This document shows, in pieces, positions 24,927 to 33,083 of a stretch of 64,000 bases of DNA. This DNA comes from Hymenobacter amundsenii. GTDB taxonomy: Bacteria; Bacteroidota; Bacteroidia; Cytophagales; Hymenobacteraceae. A program made the position numbers and the translations under genes. The notes below the pieces were generated by a model. The model saw only the letters and a list, made by a program, of their open reading frames with translations, was not told where the DNA came from and made no database searches. Location: assembly GCF_002204745.1 (NCBI RefSeq), contig NZ_NIRR01000016.1:1-64000 (forward strand). Direction: 5' to 3'. Each line of letters begins with the position of its first letter. The stretch's first letter is position 1.

Positions 24927-26114
24927 ATGATTACTCCTGCCGCTCAACATCACCTGCCCCCCACCGGCCATAAGCCCACGCCCGAAGTCCGGCAGACGTC
25001 CTTCATCCAGTTTTCCCTCTTCATGCTGGGGGCCGTGCTGCTGGTTTACACCCTGCACAAGCTCGACGCCATTTTGCTGCCGCTGCTGTTTTCGGCGCTG
25101 TTCACGCTGCTGCTACTACCCATCTGCCGGTGGCTGGAAAACCGCCGTGTGCCGCGCATTCTGGCCATCATCCTGTGTCTGCTGCTGCTGTTGGCCGTGT
25201 TCGCCGGTATTATCGTGGCTTTCGGCTCCCAGCTCACCCAGTTTCAGAGTGAGTTGCCCAAGCTGCAAACCAAGCTATTAGAGTTTTTCCGTGACGGCCA
25301 GGAGTGGGCGCAGCTTAAATTCGGCTACACGCCCATGAGCGTTGATGACCTAAAGGATGCCACGCTCAAGGCCGTTAAGAAGTCGGGCGGCTCTTACCTG
25401 GGCACGACCCTGCTCACCACTACGGCGGTTCTAAGCAATCTGGCGCAGGTGCTGATTTACATTTTCTGTCTGCTGCTTTACCGCGACCATTTGCGCCAGT
25501 TCATGTTCCGCTTCGTGGCCCCCGACAAGCGCACAACCGTTCTGCATACTGTAGATAACATCCAGACCGTCGTGCAGGCCTACATTTCGGGTTTGTTGAA
25601 GGTAATTGTCATCGTGTCTATTCTCAACGGCATCGGGCTGTTGGTGCTGGGGGTGAAGTTTGCCATCTTCTTCGCCATTTTCGCCTCGGTGCTGGCCGTT
25701 ATTCCTTATATCGGCATCCTGATCGGGGCCACTGTGCCAGCCATTGTTACGCTGGTTGAAACCGGCTCGCCGGTGCAAGCAGCTTTGGTGGTAGGCGTAT
25801 TTGTGATCGTGCAGTTTCTGGAAGGCAACTTCATTACACCCATGATTACGGGCTCGCAGGTGAGCATCAACCCGCTGGCCGCCATTCTGGCCCTGATTCT
25901 GGGCAACGAGCTGTGGGGAACACCCGGCATGATTCTGAGCATTCCGCTGATGGCCGTAATCAAAGTGGTGCTCGACGCCAACAAAACGACCGAGCCCTGG
26001 GGCTTCTTGCTCGGCGACACGGCCGATGGCGACGATTCGACCAAGTCAGAAGGCGACCAGCCGGGAGGCCTGCACCGGCTCTGGAACCGAATGCTGGGCC
26101 GTTCCGAGGAATAA
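24927..26114 (+). CDS. AI-2E family transporter (permease)
   Basis: The 395-residue membrane protein has the repeated long hydrophobic helices of this family: FSLFMLGAVLLVYTLHKL, LLLPICRWLENRRVPRILAI and ILCLLLLLAVFAGIIVAFGS at the N-terminus. It continues with ILNGIGLLVLGVKFAIFFAI and VLAVIPYIGILIGATVPAIV, then PLAAILALILGNELWGTPGM. Members are implicated in export of small molecules or in Na+/H+ exchange; the name comes from E. coli TqsA. The substrate here is unknown. It is divergent from parE, sharing the AT-rich 195-base region. Confidence 0.85.
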   Translation: MITPAAQHHLPPTGHKPTPEVRQTSFIQFSLFMLGAVLLVYTLHKLDAILLPLLFSALFTLLLLPICRWLENRRVPRILAIILCLLLLLAVFAGIIVAFGSQLTQFQSELPKLQTKLLEFFRDGQEWAQLKFGYTPMSVDDLKDATLKAVKKSGGSYLGTTLLTTTAVLSNLAQVLIYIFCLLLYRDHLRQFMFRFVAPDKRTTVLHTVDNIQTVVQAYISGLLKVIVIVSILNGIGLLVLGVKFAIFFAIFASVLAVIPYIGILIGATVPAIVTLVETGSPVQAALVVGVFVIVQFLEGNFITPMITGSQVSINPLAAILALILGNELWGTPGMILSIPLMAVIKVVLDANKTTEPWGFLLGDTADGDDSTKSEGDQPGGLHRLWNRMLGRSEE

Positions 26115-26239
26115 CAAGCGCCGCAAGCCGCCGGAACTGACCTCAATTTTACACGCAACCCGACCGGGGCACCCAGCGGTATAAGGACAGAGCTGCTGCC
26201 CACTGCGGCAGCCTTCTTTTTACCTTAAAACATCTTCTC

Positions 26240-26707
26240 ATGGCACTTATCACTGGCGAAACCGCCCGCGCTTACAACGACCTCGTAGAAATCAATAAAA
26301 CGGCCGCTAAAGGCTACCAGGAGGCCGCCGAGGGCGTTGCCAACCCTGACCTGAAAGCCAAGCTGAGCCAGTTCAGCCAGCAGCGGGCCCAATTCGCTTC
26401 CGAGTTGAGCACGCACGCCCAGCAGTTCGGCATCAACCCCGAGCAGGAAGGCACTGTGGAAGGCGCCCTCACCGATGCTGCTGCCGCTGTTCACCGGGGC
26501 TGGATCAACATCAAGTCGGCCATTACGGGCCAGGACGATTCGGCCATTCTGGGCGAGTGCGAAACGGGCGACTCCACGGCCCTGAGCAGCTACGAAACGG
26601 CCCTGAAGTCGAATGAACTGCCCACCGAAGCCCGCAGCGTTATTGAGAAGCAGCACGGCGAAATTCTGTCAACCAAAAACTGGATTACCGGCCAGAAGGG
26701 CCGCTAA
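26240..26707 (+). CDS. DUF2383 / PA2169-family four-helix-bundle protein
   Basis: The 155-residue protein is entirely helical, ferritin-like in pattern: NDLVEINKTAAKGYQEAAEG, SQFSQQRAQFASELSTHAQQ, AAAAVHRGWINIKSAITGQD and SVIEKQHGEILSTKNWITGQ. The family is stress-related in many bacteria, but its biochemical role is not established. No signal peptide is present. It stands alone with a strong terminator just downstream. Confidence 0.85.
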   Translation: MALITGETARAYNDLVEINKTAAKGYQEAAEGVANPDLKAKLSQFSQQRAQFASELSTHAQQFGINPEQEGTVEGALTDAAAAVHRGWINIKSAITGQDDSAILGECETGDSTALSSYETALKSNELPTEARSVIEKQHGEILSTKNWITGQKGR

Positions 26708-26754
26708 GCTTTTCTGAGCTATTAGCCTTTTGCTGATAACTTTTATCTTTTTTG

Positions 26755-26788
26755 AAAGGAGCCTACCAGTTGGTAGGCTCCTTTTTTT
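26755..26788 (+). terminator. Terminator of the DUF2383 gene
   Basis: Perfect 14-bp arms (AAAGGAGCCTACCA and its complement) with a 2-base loop, followed by a T-run. Confidence 0.85.
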
Positions 26789-26843
26789 GGCTAGGATGGC
26801 TGGGAAATTTGAGGTTGAAAATCGGTGCAACCATCCGGGCGGG

Positions 26844-26851
26844 TATCTTTG
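26844..26851 (+). promoter_or_regulatory. Putative -7 element of the exonuclease/UvrC-like gene
   Basis: TATCTTTG matches TAnnTTTG exactly. It lies downstream of the ATG at 26825, so that ATG cannot be the start on this transcript. This supports the TTG at 26945. Confidence 0.5.
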
Positions 26852-26901
26852 TTACCAATCTGCTTAGTTGATTTAGCCCTAGCGGGTATTCTCAGAACAA
26901 A

Positions 26902-26936
26902 AGCTATCAGCCAACAGCTAGTAGCTAACAGCTCAA
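26902..26936 (+). repeat. Five tandem heptamers (AGCTATC / AGCTAAC type)
   Basis: Five 7-bp units in strict register all begin AGC, ending 8 bases before the TTG start of the nuclease gene. Related units (AGCTATT, AGCTATA) occur at 26717-26730 and 48263-48283. Confidence 0.7.
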
Positions 26937-26944
26937 AAAAGCAT

Positions 26945-28441
26945 TTGTACGCCATCATCGACCTTGAAACCACCGGGGGCCAGCCCGCGCAGGACCGCAT
27001 CACCGAAATTGCCATCTATATTCATGATGGCGAGAAAGTGGTGGATGAGTTTAGTTCGCTGATTAATCCGGGCCGGGCTATCCCCTTCTTTATTACCCAG
27101 CTCACGGGCATCACCGACGATATGGTGCGTGAGGCCCCGCGCTTCCACGAGGTAGCCCGCAAAGTGGTGGAGATGACCGAGGGCTGCGTATTCGTGGCCC
27201 ATAACGTGCGCTTCGACTACTCGTTTCTGAAGAAGGAGTTTGGCGACCTGGGCTACAACTACTCGCGCAAAACGCTGTGTACGGTGCGCCTGAGCCGCTC
27301 GCTGATGCCGGGGCAGCCCAGCTACAGCCTGGGCAAGCTTTGCCAGAATATCGGTATCCCGCTGAACGGGCGGCACCGCGCCGCCGGCGACGCGGCGGCC
27401 ACGGCCATTCTGTTCGGGCGGCTATTAAACATCAGCCAGGAGCAGGAAACTCCGGCCGCAGCTGCTGGCCTGAGCCCGGCCGACGCGCTGGCCGTGGTAG
27501 ATGCCCAGGCTCCGGCGGGCCGCAAGCCGGTGGCGGCTACCGGGGGCAAGCAGCCCTCGCCGCGCAAGATAAAAGCCGTGCAGGAGGCCATTAAAACGGC
27601 GCTGCTGCCGCCCAACATTACGCCCGAGCACGTGGCGGCCCTGCCCCAGGAGGCGGGCGTGTATTACTTCCATAACCAGGCCGGGGAAGTGATTTACGTG
27701 GGCAAGAGCATCAATATTTACAAGCGTATTCAGCAGCATTTTGCCGTCGATTATAAGTCGCGCAAGAGCATTGAGTTCAAAAGTTCGATTTCAGAAATCA
27801 CCTGGGAGTTGACTGGCTCCGAGCTGGTGGCACTGCTCTTTGAGTCGCACGAAATCAAGCGCCTCAAGCCACTTTACAACCGCCAGCAGCGGCGGTCGGT
27901 GTTTCCGGCGGGTATCTTTCTGCGGACTGACGACGACGGCTACAAGCACCTCTACTACGGCCGGGCCGACGACCATGCCGAGTCGCACCCGCTCATCGCG
28001 CTGGCCAACCAGTTCAAGGCCAAGGGCTTTCTGTTTCATAAAGTCGCCAAATTCAACCTCTGCCAGAAGCTCTGCGACCTGTACAAAACCACCGGCCCCT
28101 GCTTCGATTACCAGGTACACCGCTGCCAGGGAGCCTGCGTGGGCCAGGAGCCACCCGAAGCGTACAACCAACGGGTAGAAGCCGCCATTGAGTCGTTTAC
28201 CTATGAGCACGGCTCGTTTGTTATTATCGGGACGGGCCACCGGGCCGATGAAAAGAGCCTCGTGGTGGTAGAAAACGGCCGTTACCTAGGCTTCGGCTAC
28301 GTAGATGAAACCTTCTCGGCCCGCCGCTTCGAGGATTTCCGCGACGCCGTTACGCGCTACCACGATAACAAGGACGTGCAGCAGATTATTCGTCAGTACC
28401 TGCGAACCAAGCACAAAGACAAGGTAAAGGTGTTTAAGTAG
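26945..28441 (+). CDS. DEDD exonuclease fused to GIY-YIG / UvrC-like nuclease domain
   Basis: Read from TTG 26945 the 498-residue product starts with a DnaQ-type exonuclease: AIIDLETTGGQPAQDRITEI, FVAHNVRFDYSFLKKEFGDL and HRAAGDAAATAILF. After a low-complexity linker comes a GIY-YIG domain (GVYYFHNQAGEVIYVGKS, IYKRIQQHF). A UvrC-like cysteine cluster follows (KLCDLYKTTGPCFDYQVHR, then CQGACVG), which in UvrC holds an iron-sulfur cluster. Such fusions are known in Bacteroidota and Actinobacteria and are thought to act in DNA repair or DNA-end processing. The start is inferred: homologues begin near AIIDLETTGG, and the predicted promoter lies past the upstream ATG. Confidence 0.85.
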   Translation: MYAIIDLETTGGQPAQDRITEIAIYIHDGEKVVDEFSSLINPGRAIPFFITQLTGITDDMVREAPRFHEVARKVVEMTEGCVFVAHNVRFDYSFLKKEFGDLGYNYSRKTLCTVRLSRSLMPGQPSYSLGKLCQNIGIPLNGRHRAAGDAAATAILFGRLLNISQEQETPAAAAGLSPADALAVVDAQAPAGRKPVAATGGKQPSPRKIKAVQEAIKTALLPPNITPEHVAALPQEAGVYYFHNQAGEVIYVGKSINIYKRIQQHFAVDYKSRKSIEFKSSISEITWELTGSELVALLFESHEIKRLKPLYNRQQRRSVFPAGIFLRTDDDGYKHLYYGRADDHAESHPLIALANQFKAKGFLFHKVAKFNLCQKLCDLYKTTGPCFDYQVHRCQGACVGQEPPEAYNQRVEAAIESFTYEHGSFVIIGTGHRADEKSLVVVENGRYLGFGYVDETFSARRFEDFRDAVTRYHDNKDVQQIIRQYLRTKHKDKVKVFK

Positions 28442-28525
28442 AGGACTGATTTTATACAAACTCAGATGGGGCTTAGAGGATATGACAAGCTTGGCGGCTG
28501 CCAGTACATATGTCCCTCTCCCCGC

Positions 28526-28960
28526 TTACTTGCCAGCGGCTGGCACCGTTTGCTGCTGTTGCAACCAACGCACAGCCTGATTTTCGTCGTTGAAACGGCG
28601 CATTTGGTAAGTGCGGGCCGGACTCTGCTCTGCCACTTGGAAAGCGGGCTGAGCGTCGGTCAGGGCCTGGTAATCGGGGGAAAGCAGCTGGCTCATGAAC
28701 ACAAGCTGGCCAAAAGTGGCATTCAGGCTAGGAAAAAACTCTTCCAAGCCCCAGCGGGTGGTTTCTGCGTCGGCTGGTGGGCGGCGGCGGCCATCGAGTA
28801 GCCAGTAAGGGCAGGCACACTGCTGGGCTGCCTGCAGAATTAAGGCGTAGCCCTGGCGGGTTTCATCCCCCGAAACGGGCCTTAACCAGCGGCCGACCAA
28901 AAAATTGAGGTCGGAGCGGTAAGCCAGGCTCAGGTAGTCGGGGGAAAGGAAGGTTTGCAT
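28526..28960 (-). CDS. Small STAS-like protein of unknown function (paralogue 2)
   Basis: The 144-residue soluble protein carries YLSLAYRSDLNFLVGRWLRP, then CACPYWLLDGRRRPPADAE, and ends with FNDENQAVRWLQQQQ. Segment order and the D-R-R and W-L motifs match the proteins at 13063-13494 and 29139-29558. No signal peptide or catalytic motif is visible. It is divergently arranged with paralogue 3, with a -7 element for each side. Confidence 0.65.
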   Translation of the reverse strand: MQTFLSPDYLSLAYRSDLNFLVGRWLRPVSGDETRQGYALILQAAQQCACPYWLLDGRRRPPADAETTRWGLEEFFPSLNATFGQLVFMSQLLSPDYQALTDAQPAFQVAEQSPARTYQMRRFNDENQAVRWLQQQQTVPAAGK

Positions 28961-28979
28961 CGGGCGGCGAAAACGAAGT

Positions 28980-28987
28980 CAAATATA
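28980..28987 (-). promoter_or_regulatory. Putative -7 element of STAS-like paralogue 2
   Basis: The minus-strand word TATATTTG is an exact TAnnTTTG match. It is 19 bases upstream of the start. Confidence 0.55.
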
Positions 28988-29093
28988 GGACTCTGCCGGA
29001 AGCATTTGCATTACCCTGCGTCCGGAGCCGCCCTTAAAAAGGGGGACTTATCAATTTGTACCTGATTCTGGCAACTGCCGGCTCGGCAGGCCG

Positions 29094-29101
29094 TATGTTT
29101 G
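29094..29101 (+). promoter_or_regulatory. Putative -7 element of STAS-like paralogue 3
   Basis: TATGTTTG matches the TAnnTTTG pattern, 37 bases upstream of the ATG. A -33 TTG is not evident at the usual spacing. Confidence 0.5.
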
Positions 29102-29138
29102 CCCCCCGGAGCAACTTGTTTCGGCTCTTCACCGCTCC

Positions 29139-29558
29139 ATGTCTACTGACACACCTTACATTTCCATCACGTTTCGCTCCGATCTGGCTTTATTGATAGT
29201 GCGCTGGCTGCGGGAAGTATCCCAAACGGAGCTGCAGCAAGGCTACCTCGAAGCCTGTCAGGTTGCCGCCGACCACCAAGCCGGCCGGTGGCTGGTAGAC
29301 TCGCGCCGACGGGCCGAGCCAGATGCCCAGATGGTAGACTGGCTGGCCCAGGAGTACTTACCCGCCCTCAAGCCGGCCATCCACAATTTACCCATCCATT
29401 TGGCCTGTTTGGTGGCCACTACCTGGCGGCCAAGCACCAGCCCCGCCACGCCCCTAGCCGCGCTGGCGCAGACTGTTTCCGATATTGAGCAGGATTACCA
29501 GATTAGCCTTTTCGGCGACGAGGGCGCGGCTATGGCTTGGTTGCAGGAGCAACCATAA
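29139..29558 (+). CDS. Small STAS-like protein of unknown function (paralogue 3)
   Basis: The 139-residue product reads YISITFRSDLALLIVRWLRE, then AGRWLVDSRRRAEPDAQMVD and IHLACLVATTWRPS, and ends GDEGAAMAWLQEQP. It shares the RSDL-L-RWLR opening, the D-RRR centre and the terminal AxxWLQ helix with its divergent neighbour. The pair looks like a local duplication followed by inversion. A regulatory, non-enzymatic role is possible but not shown. Confidence 0.65.
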   Translation: MSTDTPYISITFRSDLALLIVRWLREVSQTELQQGYLEACQVAADHQAGRWLVDSRRRAEPDAQMVDWLAQEYLPALKPAIHNLPIHLACLVATTWRPSTSPATPLAALAQTVSDIEQDYQISLFGDEGAAMAWLQEQP

Positions 29559-29607
29559 GGCGCCACTGAATAGTGGCAAGGGCGAAACACACCGGCAACC
29601 AACACGG

Positions 29608-31215
29608 CTAATACAGCCGGTGGCGCAGCAGCCAGCCGGCCGCGTCGAATTCCTCGGCTTTGGGCTGATATGCTTCGGTTTTGAATTTGCCCACCCGTAA
29701 CGTGTTACCGTCGCCGCTGTCGTAGATGGTAAGGCGGCTGGATGGGCTCTTTTCGGGGGCCGGGGTAGCCTCGATCAGGTCCTGGCCTTCGCCGTCGTAC
29801 ACCCCCATTTGAATACGGCTGGTGGGCTCGCCGCGCAATTCAAACGAGTCGTTGCCGCCTAGCCCAAACAGCTTGATGGATCGGGTTTCGGCCGCTTTAA
29901 AGGTGCGCTCGTGCAGCATGGTAGCGCCCTCGGACGTGAGCCGGAATAACTGCACCCGCACGGCATCGGGACCGGTGGCCTCCACCACGAACCGCTCGGC
30001 TTCGTCGGTGCCGGGTAGCTCCACGTCGCGGTTGAGCAGCTCGTAGAACCTGTCGGCCACGGCGGGTAGCTGGTCGCGGCGGGCGCGGAGCTTGCGCGTG
30101 AATTCAGCCTGACTGATCTGCTGGACTTCGGGCGGCCAAGTAGCCAGGGCCCGGGCTATTACCTCGTCTGAGAGGGCCCCGCGTAGGGAGTCGGCCACCT
30201 GCTGGAAATCGGTGCGGGTCAGGTAGGGCAGCAACGACTTATCCATCGGGCGGGCGGCGCGGTTGAGGCCCTCCACGTCGGCAAGGCGGATTTTCTCGTG
30301 GAAGCTTTGGTAGTTGGATTTCACCCAACCGATGATGTGGGTAAGCAAGCCATCATCGAACTTGAAAAAAGCATGGTCCCGGTCGCGCGGAATAGCGCGG
30401 TAGGTGGTGCCGCCGCCGGCTGCCGGGAAACTGGCCCAGCGCCACTGGTCTTCGCGCCGGCTCCAGTCGCCGAGCCACATATCGAAAAGGCGGTTGCGCA
30501 GGTACTGGCGGGCATCCACCTGATACTGGGAGCTGGCCACCAGATTCGAGAAGGCCTTGCGCGAGCTTTCCACATCGGCCGAGCGGCCGAAGCTGGCCAC
30601 CGTGCTCTGGTCGCCGTCGGGCCGTTCCTCAAACAGGTAGAGCGCGTAGCCGAACTCCTCGCGAAACTCGCCCAAGGCGGGGTCGTCGGCCACGTACACG
30701 AGGCGCGGGTTGGTATGGAAAAGACCAGCGGCCTCAGCCAACGGAGCCGCGATATAGGCGCCGTAGGGGTGGATAACGCTGGTTTGGTCCTTCATGATTC
30801 GCCCAATGGCCCCATCGCGCAATTCTTCGGGCAGGGCCCGGGTGGCGTCCTTGTCCACCGAGCGCAGCACGTACTGTATCCCGTTACGGTCGACGAGGCG
30901 CAGGTTTTTGGTCTGGAACGAGCCGCCCTCCTTCATGGGCGTCAGGCCGCCGGGCACGGCGGTACGCAGGTTAAAAACAGGCACTTTCACCGGTAAATCC
31001 CAGAGGGCCCGGTAGTGAGTGCCCCAGAAAAAACGGTGCAAGCTCCCCCGGTCGTACTGCGGGCCAGCCGCCACCACCACGGTCGAATCGGGGCCGATAA
31101 CGGGGCGGACGGTAGTAGACGGGGGCGTTTGTTGGGCGGGGGCGGAACAGGCCACCAGCAGCAGGCCGCTGCACAGGCCCAGCATCAGGAAGGGCGCGGA
31201 AGGAGAGAAAGACAC
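29608..31215 (-). CDS. Kinase-like lipoprotein, possibly inactive (divergent pair, left)
   Basis: The 535-residue protein has a lipoprotein signal (LCSGLLLVAC, Cys 23). The core shows the order expected of an atypical HipA/Fam20/CotH-type kinase fold: YVLRSVDKDATRALPE (K122), AAPLAEAAGL (E161), MWLGDWSRREDQWRWA (D250) and IPRDRDHAFFKFDDG (D278, D280). The paralogue across the divergent gap has D-R-H where this one has S-R-R, so a catalytic Asp may be missing. The C-terminal part is beta-rich (IKLFGLGGNDSFELRG). The kinase-like reading is inference; the family has no assigned function. Confidence 0.6.
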   Translation of the reverse strand: MSFSPSAPFLMLGLCSGLLLVACSAPAQQTPPSTTVRPVIGPDSTVVVAAGPQYDRGSLHRFFWGTHYRALWDLPVKVPVFNLRTAVPGGLTPMKEGGSFQTKNLRLVDRNGIQYVLRSVDKDATRALPEELRDGAIGRIMKDQTSVIHPYGAYIAAPLAEAAGLFHTNPRLVYVADDPALGEFREEFGYALYLFEERPDGDQSTVASFGRSADVESSRKAFSNLVASSQYQVDARQYLRNRLFDMWLGDWSRREDQWRWASFPAAGGGTTYRAIPRDRDHAFFKFDDGLLTHIIGWVKSNYQSFHEKIRLADVEGLNRAARPMDKSLLPYLTRTDFQQVADSLRGALSDEVIARALATWPPEVQQISQAEFTRKLRARRDQLPAVADRFYELLNRDVELPGTDEAERFVVEATGPDAVRVQLFRLTSEGATMLHERTFKAAETRSIKLFGLGGNDSFELRGEPTSRIQMGVYDGEGQDLIEATPAPEKSPSSRLTIYDSGDGNTLRVGKFKTEAYQPKAEEFDAAGWLLRHRLY

Positions 31216-31231
31216 GGAAGCGCGGGGTTTC

Positions 31232-31285
31232 GCGGTATAAGGGAAGCGGAGCCGGCTTCAACCGACTCCGCTTCCCTTATACCGC
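31232..31285. repeat. 20-bp perfect inverted repeat between divergent lipoprotein genes
   Basis: Arms at 31232-31251 and 31266-31285 are perfectly complementary with a 14-base spacer. It sits in the shared upstream region of two divergent genes, so it cannot be a terminator of either. It could be an operator or a mobile-element trace. Confidence 0.75.
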
Positions 31286-31330
31286 AAAGCCAGCCCCTAC
31301 GGTTATGCCCGCTGGCATTCACTTTTCCGG

Positions 31331-31338
31331 TAAACTTG
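31331..31338 (+). promoter_or_regulatory. Possible -7 element of the right kinase-like gene
   Basis: TAAACTTG is one base from TAnnTTTG and lies 36 bases before the ATG at 31375. Confidence 0.3.
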
Positions 31339-31374
31339 CGTTGAAGGAAATAATCCCGCGCTTTACTGCCCTGA

Positions 31375-32970
31375 ATGAACCCTCGCTACGCCCTACCCCT
31401 ACTGTTGCTGTCCATCACGGCGTGCAGTCGAAAGTCGTTTTTCCAGCCCGACGCCCGCCTGGACTATACCACCGTGCTGCCTGCCAACGCCGATAGCGCG
31501 CGGGTAACGGCTGGCCGCCACTACCAGCGTGGCCCGCTGGGCCGCTTGCTACTGGGCGCGCATTACCGCCGGGCCTGGGCCCAGCCGCTGCAACTGCCCG
31601 TGCTACGGCCCGACCGCCTGGTTCCGGGTGGCCTGCGCTTCGAGAAAATGGGCGGTGGCTTCCAAACGGTGAGCATGACGATGGTGGACTCGGCAGGCCG
31701 CAGCTACGCGGTACGCACCATTGATAAAAATCCTGAAAAAACCCTGCCTAAGGTTTTGCGGCGCAGCTTCGTGATGACGGTAGTGCGCGACGCCACCGCC
31801 GCCGCCATGCCTTACGGCGCCTTCGTGGTGCCCCCGCTGGCTGAGGCCGCCGGAGTACCCCACACCAGCCCCCGCCCCTACTACGTGCGGGCCGATGAAA
31901 CCGGGCTGGGCCCCGCCTCCGAGCAATTTCAGGGTAAAGTGGTACTAGTGGAGCGCAAGTTCGAAGGCAAGCAAAATATCAGCGGCCCCGTAGCCGGGGC
32001 CAAGCAGCTCGAAGAAACCGACGATGTGCTACCCGAACGCTACGACGACCAGCGCTACGAACTCGACGGGGCAGCCTTCGTGCGGGCCCGCCTGCTCGAC
32101 ATCTGGCTTGGCGACTGGGACCGGCACGAGGGCCAGTGGAGCTGGGCCGGCTACGCCCAACCCGCGGGCCGGCTGCTTTGGAAACCCGTTCCCCAGGACC
32201 GGGACCAGGTTTTTTTTCGCTTTGACGATGGGCTGGCCTCCTGGGTGGTTAGCAAGGCCGTGGCCAAGTTCCGCACGTTCGGGCCCGAGTACCAGAGCAT
32301 CGAGGGCTACACCCGCAACGCCTCATTCATCGATGCCCGCGCCCTGGCCGCTGTGCCCCGCGCTACGTATCTGGCCACCGCCCACGACCTGCAGCAACGC
32401 CTAACCGACGCCGTAATTGAGCAGGCCGTACGCCAGGGCTTACCCCCTGAGGTGTATGCCTACGAGGGCCCACGGATGATAGCTAGCCTGCAGGCCCGCC
32501 GCGCCAAGCTACCCGAGGCCGCCGAAACGTTCTACCGCCTCGAAGCCGAAGACGTGTTGGTAGCCGGCACCGACGACGACGAACGGTTCGTAGTCGAGCG
32601 CCTCAACGACACGGCCACCGTGGTTTCGATGTACGCGACCAAGGGCGTGCCCGCCGGCCAGAACGGCCGCCTGCTCTACCGCCGCAGCTTCAACCCCACC
32701 GAAACCAAAACGGTGCGCCTGCACGGCCTGAAAGGCAAAGACGAGTTCGTGGTATCAGGCCGGGTGCGCCGCTCGCCATTCATCGACATCTACGGCGGCC
32801 CCCAGGAAGACGTGGTACGCGACTCCTCGCGCGTGGCCGGCCTGCGCAAACGCACCCGCTTCTTCGACACGGCTCGCAACAACGAGCTCCACCCCGGCCC
32901 GGAAACCAAGAACAAAACCGCCCACAACGTCCTCTCCCACGCTTTTGACCGGGATGGTTCGGGGAGGTAG
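31375..32970 (+). CDS. Kinase-like lipoprotein (divergent pair, right)
   Basis: The 531-residue paralogue of the gene at 29608-31215 has its own lipobox (LLSITAC, Cys 17). Kinase-like landmarks are YAVRTIDKNPEKTLPK (K118), VPPLAEAAGVPHTSP (E157), IWLGDWDRHEGQWSWAGY (D247, D249, H251) and PVPQDRDQVFFRFDDG (D275, D277). The D-x-D-R-H and DRD segments resemble the catalytic and metal-binding loops of HipA/Fam20-type kinases. In larger Bacteroidota proteins I believe a similar segment lies between a metallophosphatase and an outer-membrane barrel; that recollection should be checked. A secreted phosphoryl-transfer role is inferred. Confidence 0.6.
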   Translation: MNPRYALPLLLLSITACSRKSFFQPDARLDYTTVLPANADSARVTAGRHYQRGPLGRLLLGAHYRRAWAQPLQLPVLRPDRLVPGGLRFEKMGGGFQTVSMTMVDSAGRSYAVRTIDKNPEKTLPKVLRRSFVMTVVRDATAAAMPYGAFVVPPLAEAAGVPHTSPRPYYVRADETGLGPASEQFQGKVVLVERKFEGKQNISGPVAGAKQLEETDDVLPERYDDQRYELDGAAFVRARLLDIWLGDWDRHEGQWSWAGYAQPAGRLLWKPVPQDRDQVFFRFDDGLASWVVSKAVAKFRTFGPEYQSIEGYTRNASFIDARALAAVPRATYLATAHDLQQRLTDAVIEQAVRQGLPPEVYAYEGPRMIASLQARRAKLPEAAETFYRLEAEDVLVAGTDDDERFVVERLNDTATVVSMYATKGVPAGQNGRLLYRRSFNPTETKTVRLHGLKGKDEFVVSGRVRRSPFIDIYGGPQEDVVRDSSRVAGLRKRTRFFDTARNNELHPGPETKNKTAHNVLSHAFDRDGSGR

Positions 32971-32983
32971 AAGGTGAAGTTAG

Positions 32984-33075
32984 GCTTGTCATCCTGACGC
33001 AGGAAGGACCTGCTTAAGAAGCTGATATATGGATCAGCTTCTTAAGCAGGTCCTTCCTGCGTCAGGATGACAAGC
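32984..33075. repeat. Perfect 43-bp inverted repeat
   Basis: Arms at 32984-33026 and 33033-33075 are fully complementary with a 6-base loop. The arms begin with GTCATCCTGA-type sequence, a word family related to the GTCATGCTGA repeat at 38971-39089. It separates the convergent ends of the kinase-like and topoisomerase IB genes. Confidence 0.85.
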
Positions 33076-33083
33076 TGGTTTCT

